Source: Hyphomicrobiales bacterium
GTDB lineage: Bacteria; Pseudomonadota; Alphaproteobacteria; Rhizobiales; Rhizobiaceae
DNA: 64,000 bases
Assembly: GCA_900472625.1 (NCBI GenBank)
Contig: UCIT01000060.1
Location: forward strand, 62,001-126,000
Reading direction: 5' to 3'
In this document: positions 60,857-64,000 of the stretch, piece after piece
Position numbering within the stretch: position 1 is the first letter of the stretch
How the letters are laid out: each line of letters starts with the position of its first letter
Made by a program: the position numbers and the translations under genes
Notes under the pieces: generated by a model
What the model was told of the DNA's origin: nothing
The model's database searches: none
What the model saw: only the letters and a program-made list of their open reading frames with translations

Positions 60857-61621
60857 TCAGCCGAACACCAGGCCGCCATCGACGATCAGGTTCTGGCCAG
60901 TGACGGCCCGTGCCCATGGGCTGGCAAAGAACAGCACCGCGTCGGCCGCAGCCTCCGGTGTTGTGACCTGCCGGAGCGGCGTGCTTGCGGCAATCAGGTC
61001 GAACACCGCCTCGGGCGTGCCGGCACTGGCATCGGTGGTGCGCAGCAGACCACCGGAGACCATGTTGACGGTGATGCCGAGCGGGCCAAGCTCGGCAGCG
61101 GCCGTGCGTGTTAACGAAAGCAGCGCACCCTTCGCCGCCGTATAGTCGTGGTATGGCACGACCGGGTTCTGGAAGAGATTGGTGCCGATGGTGATGATGC
61201 GCCCGAACCCGGCCGAGGCCATGGACGGGCGGGTTGCCTGGATCAGGTTGAGGGCGCCCTTGACTGCCGTGTCGAGCTGCGCAGACATTTCTTCCCAATT
61301 GAGCTGATCGAGCTTCGGGCGGGCATCGCCGTTGAAGCTGAAGTCGGCAAGCGCATTGTGGACGACGGTGGTGGGTGCGCCAAGTGTCTCCGTCACCTCC
61401 ACCACGAGCCTTCTGACCGCTTCGCTATCACGAATGTCGGCCCCGAACGCGCGCGTTCGCTCACCCAGACTTGCCGCCAACGCCTCGGCCTGTGCGCGGC
61501 TGTTGCGATAGTTGATCGCCACCTTCGCGCCTTCACGGGCAAATGCGGTTGCAATCGCCGCTCCCAGTCCGCGACCCGCACCGGTGACGATCACCGTCTG
61601 TTCGCCGAGCGCCAATGTCAT
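60857..61621 (-). CDS. short-chain dehydrogenase/reductase (FabG-like)
   Basis: Rossmann-fold oxidoreductase of 254 residues. NAD(P) loop TGAGRGLGAAIATAFAREGA, NNAG-like NALADFSFNG, and catalytic YTAAKGALLSLTRTAAAELG with Tyr and Lys. The position 13 residues before the Tyr, normally Ser, reads Thr (IGTNLFQNP), a conservative change. ATG 61621 overlaps the thiD stop in an ATGA; the frame to 61807 is thiD in another phase. It is the last gene of the riboswitch-led thiamine operon although its link to thiamine is unclear. Confidence 0.85.
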   Translation of the reverse strand: MTLALGEQTVIVTGAGRGLGAAIATAFAREGAKVAINYRNSRAQAEALAASLGERTRAFGADIRDSEAVRRLVVEVTETLGAPTTVVHNALADFSFNGDARPKLDQLNWEEMSAQLDTAVKGALNLIQATRPSMASAGFGRIITIGTNLFQNPVVPYHDYTAAKGALLSLTRTAAAELGPLGITVNMVSGGLLRTTDASAGTPEAVFDLIAASTPLRQVTTPEAAADAVLFFASPWARAVTGQNLIVDGGLVFG

Positions 61622-62439
61622 GACTGATGTCCTTCTTGTGTCTTCCAGAGTTGATGAAAGTGTTGAACCGGCCCGTGGCCCAAGCCGACGTCGAGGGTGT
61701 CGGCCTTCGCAACCGCCCCGGCGAGATAGGCCTTGGCGGCAGCGACCGCCTGATGCAGTTCTGCGCCCTTGGCGAGTTCGGCAGCCAGCGCGCTGGACAG
61801 CGTGCAACCGGTCCCGTGCGTGTTGACCGTCGGCACCCGCAGGGCTTCGAACCAGCGGAGACCGTCCGATGTCGAGAGCACGTCGGGACTTTCATCTCCC
61901 GCGAAATGCCCGCCCTTGACCAGCACCGCCGCCGGGCCCAGCGAGCGCAACGCCTCGGACTGCTCCGCCATCGCCTCACGGCTCTGCGCCACCTTGGCGT
62001 GAAGGAGTGCCGCGGCCTCCGGGAGGTTCGGCGTCAGCACACTGGCAAGAGGCAACAGCCGTCGTGTCAGGATATCGACGGCATCCGGATCGAGAAGGTT
62101 GGCGCCCCCCTTCGCCACCATGACCGGATCGAGCACGACAGGAATATCCCTGTGGTGCTGCAACACGTCAGCCACGGCGTCCGCGATCTCGGCGTTGGCG
62201 ATCATGCCGATCTTGACGGCATCGACGCGGATATCGGAAAAAACCGACCTGATCTGATCGGCGACGAAGGCCGCCGGCACGAGATGGACGCCGGATACGC
62301 CTCTCGTGTTCTGCGCCGTCAGGGCGGTCAGTGCCGCCATGCCGTAGACACCGCGCGCGGCAAAGGCCTTCAGGTCAGCCTGGATACCGGCACCGCCGCT
62401 AGGGTCCGAACCGGCGATCGAAAGAACATTGCGGATCAT
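61618..62439 (-). CDS. thiD: hydroxymethylpyrimidine/phosphomethylpyrimidine kinase
   Basis: ThiD kinase of 273 residues that phosphorylates HMP and HMP-phosphate. Ribokinase fold motifs: LSIAGSDPSGGAGIQADLKA at the N terminus, VLDPVMVAKGGANLL, and the anion-hole/catalytic VNTHGTGCTLSSALAAELAK. ATG 62439 overlaps the thiE stop (ATGA); the longer frame to 62604 has no family character. Feeds thiE with HMP-PP. Confidence 0.95.
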   Translation of the reverse strand: MIRNVLSIAGSDPSGGAGIQADLKAFAARGVYGMAALTALTAQNTRGVSGVHLVPAAFVADQIRSVFSDIRVDAVKIGMIANAEIADAVADVLQHHRDIPVVLDPVMVAKGGANLLDPDAVDILTRRLLPLASVLTPNLPEAAALLHAKVAQSREAMAEQSEALRSLGPAAVLVKGGHFAGDESPDVLSTSDGLRWFEALRVPTVNTHGTGCTLSSALAAELAKGAELHQAVAAAKAYLAGAVAKADTLDVGLGHGPVQHFHQLWKTQEGHQS

Positions 62440-63071
62440 ACCTGCCTCCTCCGGATGCGATCGGCAATATCCCGGGCGGCAGCCTCGGGATCGGAGGCGC
62501 CGCAGATCGCCGAAACCACGGCCAGCCCTTGGGCGCCCGATGCAAACACCGCCTGCACATGCTCTACCTTGAGCCCCCCGATGGCGACCGCAGGCACCGG
62601 GCATGTTCTTGTTAGACGGCCAAGCCCATCAAAACCGATCGGTTGTTTGTGATCCGGTTTCGTTGGCGTGGCGAACACCGGACCGATGCCGGCATAATCC
62701 ACCAACGCCGGGTCGACAGCTGCCGCGAGCGCCTCGGTCTCGACCGACAGACCAAGAAGCATGCTGGGACCAATGCGCTCGCGAGCTCGACGAACCAGCA
62801 TGTCGTCTTGGCCAACGTGCAGCCCGTCGGCGCCGATCGCGACCGCTGCCTCGACATCGTCGTTGATGACAAGCAACGCACCGGTGCCGACAAGAGCCGC
62901 CTTCAGGGCATGACCGGTTGAGATCATCTCAGCCGTCGATGCATGTTTGTCACGCAACTGAACGATAGTGGCGCCGCCTGCAACGGCGGCGCGCGCGGTC
63001 TCGACCATGCCGACGCCAGCGCAAAGATCAGGGTCAAGCACCAGATAGAGCGAAAGATCGATCGGCCTCAT
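62436..63071 (-). CDS. thiE: thiamine-phosphate synthase
   Basis: TIM-barrel ThiE of 211 residues joining HMP-PP and thiazole phosphate to give thiamine phosphate. Motifs: IVQLRDKHAST near 35-45, LLVINDDVEAAVAIGADGLH, VGQDDMLV, ASVGPVFATPTKPDHK-type YAGIGPVFATPTKPD, and VAIGGLKVEHVQAVFASGAQ with the phosphate loop. Overlaps thiM and thiD by four bases on each side. Confidence 0.95.
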   Translation of the reverse strand: MRPIDLSLYLVLDPDLCAGVGMVETARAAVAGGATIVQLRDKHASTAEMISTGHALKAALVGTGALLVINDDVEAAVAIGADGLHVGQDDMLVRRARERIGPSMLLGLSVETEALAAAVDPALVDYAGIGPVFATPTKPDHKQPIGFDGLGRLTRTCPVPAVAIGGLKVEHVQAVFASGAQGLAVVSAICGASDPEAAARDIADRIRRRQV

Positions 63072-63871
63072 AGCGGCAGTATCCTGGCGTTTTTGGAAAG
63101 GCTGTTGCCATCAATTGCAGCCAGACTGTCGAGAAAGCGCCACGCGAAAGATCCCGGCCCGTCCGCATTTGCTTCCGCCTGTTCTCCTGCCACGGCAAAC
63201 ATCGCGAGCGCGGCAACGGCCGCATCGAATGGCACATCGGGATTGACGGCAGCGAAAGCGCCGACGAGGCATGTCAGCGAGCAGCCAAGCGCGGTCACAT
63301 CAGGCATCCACGACGAACCACCTTCGATGCGGCATGCGCGCTCACCGTTGGTGACAAAGTCGACGACACCGGTGACAGCGACCACCGTCTTACGAGTTCT
63401 CGCCAGCAGGCGGGCCGACGCCTCAGCCTGCTCGACGGGGTCGCGGCTATCAACACCCTGTCCTTGGCTGACGCCACCGGCCAATGCGATGATCTCCGAT
63501 GCGTTGCCTCGAATGATCGTCGGCCGCAGCGCCAGCAGTTCCTGCACGGCTTCGCGCCGGAAACCCGTCGCATAATGGGCGACGGGATCGAGCACCCAGG
63601 GCCGGCCGGCCTCGTTGGCCGCAACGGTCGCAGCCCGCATGCCTCTCATCCAGTCGCTGGAGAGCGTGCCTATATTGATCGTCAGCGCGCCCGAGATGGC
63701 GGCGAATTCGCCGGCTTCCTCTTCGGCGTGCACCATGGCCGGCGATGCGCCAGCGGCGAGCAGCACGTTGGCGGCGATGTTCATTGCCACGAAATTGGTG
63801 ATGCAATGGACAAGCGGCTTCTGCGTGCGCAGTGCCTGCAACATCGAAGCGGGTGAGGTTTCGTTCTGCAC
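63068..63871 (-). CDS. thiM: hydroxyethylthiazole kinase
   Basis: ThiM of 267 residues, salvaging 4-methyl-5-hydroxyethylthiazole. Motifs: PLVHCITNFVAMNIAANVLL, GASPAMVHAEEEAGEFAAIS, WVLDPVAHYATGFRREAVQE, ALGCSLTCLVGAFAAVNPDV. Start is GTG 63871 behind AAGGGG. The operon thiM-thiE-thiD is a salvage set without thiC or thiG, so precursors must be imported or made elsewhere. A TPP riboswitch precedes it. Confidence 0.95.
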   Translation of the reverse strand: MQNETSPASMLQALRTQKPLVHCITNFVAMNIAANVLLAAGASPAMVHAEEEAGEFAAISGALTINIGTLSSDWMRGMRAATVAANEAGRPWVLDPVAHYATGFRREAVQELLALRPTIIRGNASEIIALAGGVSQGQGVDSRDPVEQAEASARLLARTRKTVVAVTGVVDFVTNGERACRIEGGSSWMPDVTALGCSLTCLVGAFAAVNPDVPFDAAVAALAMFAVAGEQAEANADGPGSFAWRFLDSLAAIDGNSLSKNARILPL

Positions 63872-63911
63872 AGTGCCCCTTTCATGCGGGGCAAGGCGCG
63901 GGAACCCAAAA

Positions 63912-64000
63912 TATGTTGCGAGGGTCCCGAGCGACTCCCTCCGCCAGCATTATCTGGTTCAGGTTCGAAGGGTGCTTCTCAGTCTGCCTTTCGGCAAACG
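63912..64000 (-). ncRNA. TPP riboswitch (THI element), 5' end outside window
   Basis: On the minus strand the conserved parts appear in order: GGCAGACTGAGAAGCACCCT, then TCGAACCTGAACCAGATAAT and GCTGGCGGAGGGA. CTGAGA and the GAACCTGA...GATAATGC...GGAGGGA core are the hallmarks of the THI box. The 5' strand of P1 (GGGGTGC-like) lies beyond base 64000. It sits 40 bases before thiM and should lower expression of the operon when thiamine pyrophosphate is plentiful. Confidence 0.93.

Noticed and set aside
60006..61298. 430-codon minus frame over a permease and the SDR gene
   Set aside because: Out of frame with the real SDR gene and antisense to the permease; composition is shadow-like.
1..64000. 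CRISPR arrays, tRNA and rRNA genes, insertion sequences, prophage or toxin-antitoxin genes
   Set aside because: I looked for repeats with regular spacers, cloverleaf motifs and transposase motifs by eye and saw none. Short tRNA-derived or decayed elements could be missed; tRNAscan and profile searches would settle it.

Overview
The window looks like chromosomal or large-replicon DNA of an alphaproteobacterium of the family Rhizobiaceae (Rhizobium/Ensifer/Agrobacterium type). Reasons: high GC, many ABC sugar-uptake modules, a cobFGHIJ-K-LM block with cobK inverted (the arrangement known from 'Pseudomonas denitrificans'/Ensifer), a DUF1612-type helix-turn-helix protein typical of rhizobia, and split ExoP/ExoF-like polysaccharide export genes. 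The genus is inferred from gene content and order only.

Layout. 0-3 kb: the end of a ribose-type ABC importer (two RbsC-like permeases) and a flavin-dependent monooxygenase. 3.2-9.3 kb: a BASS-family symporter, a two-gene heterodimeric ABC exporter with one apparently degenerate ATP site, and an aldo/keto reductase. 9.3-18.1 kb: a complete sugar catabolic unit read leftwards (LacI regulator, glycerate 2-kinase, Gfo/Idh/MocA dehydrogenase, TIM-barrel isomerase, binding protein, two permeases, ATPase). Its inner promoter carries two LacI-type operators placed on and beside the -10/-35 elements.

18.2-38.1 kb: an exopolysaccharide region. It has dTDP-rhamnose synthesis (rfbBDAC), a priming glycosyl-phosphate transferase, a separate BY-kinase and Wzz-like protein, a divergent Wza-like exporter and Wzx-like flippase, a Tat-exported glycosidase-like protein and a LuxR-type regulator with an atypical receiver domain. 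Between 23.0 and 26.9 kb lies a decayed segment: an algD-like dehydrogenase fragment joined out of frame to a TPR-like tail, a frameshifted Sel1-repeat gene, and a second Sel1 relic with an in-frame stop. No Wzy polymerase and no non-priming glycosyltransferase is visible, so this locus cannot by itself make a full repeat unit. AT-rich gene-poor spacers lie at about 26.9-27.2, 33.2-33.4 and 38.1-38.5 kb.

38.8-45.8 kb: aerobic cobalamin (corrin ring) synthesis. 46.2-50.0 kb: DUF1612 protein, Bax-inhibitor-1 family protein, ECF sigma/anti-sigma pair and a small membrane protein. 50.2-53.3 kb: an amidase / TIM-barrel isomerase / HpcH-type aldolase operon. 53.3-57.5 kb: spermidine-synthase-like protein, small secreted protein, ThuA-like protein, a second Gfo/Idh/MocA dehydrogenase and a ROK regulator. 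57.7-60.8 kb: a second sugar ABC importer (binding protein and two permeases) without its own ATPase. 60.9-64.0 kb: a thiamine salvage operon thiM-thiE-thiD plus a short-chain dehydrogenase, led by a TPP riboswitch cut by the window edge.

Coordinates of genes use the start I judged most likely, which is often inside the longest open frame. Functions of substrates (which sugar, which polysaccharide) cannot be fixed from sequence alone.
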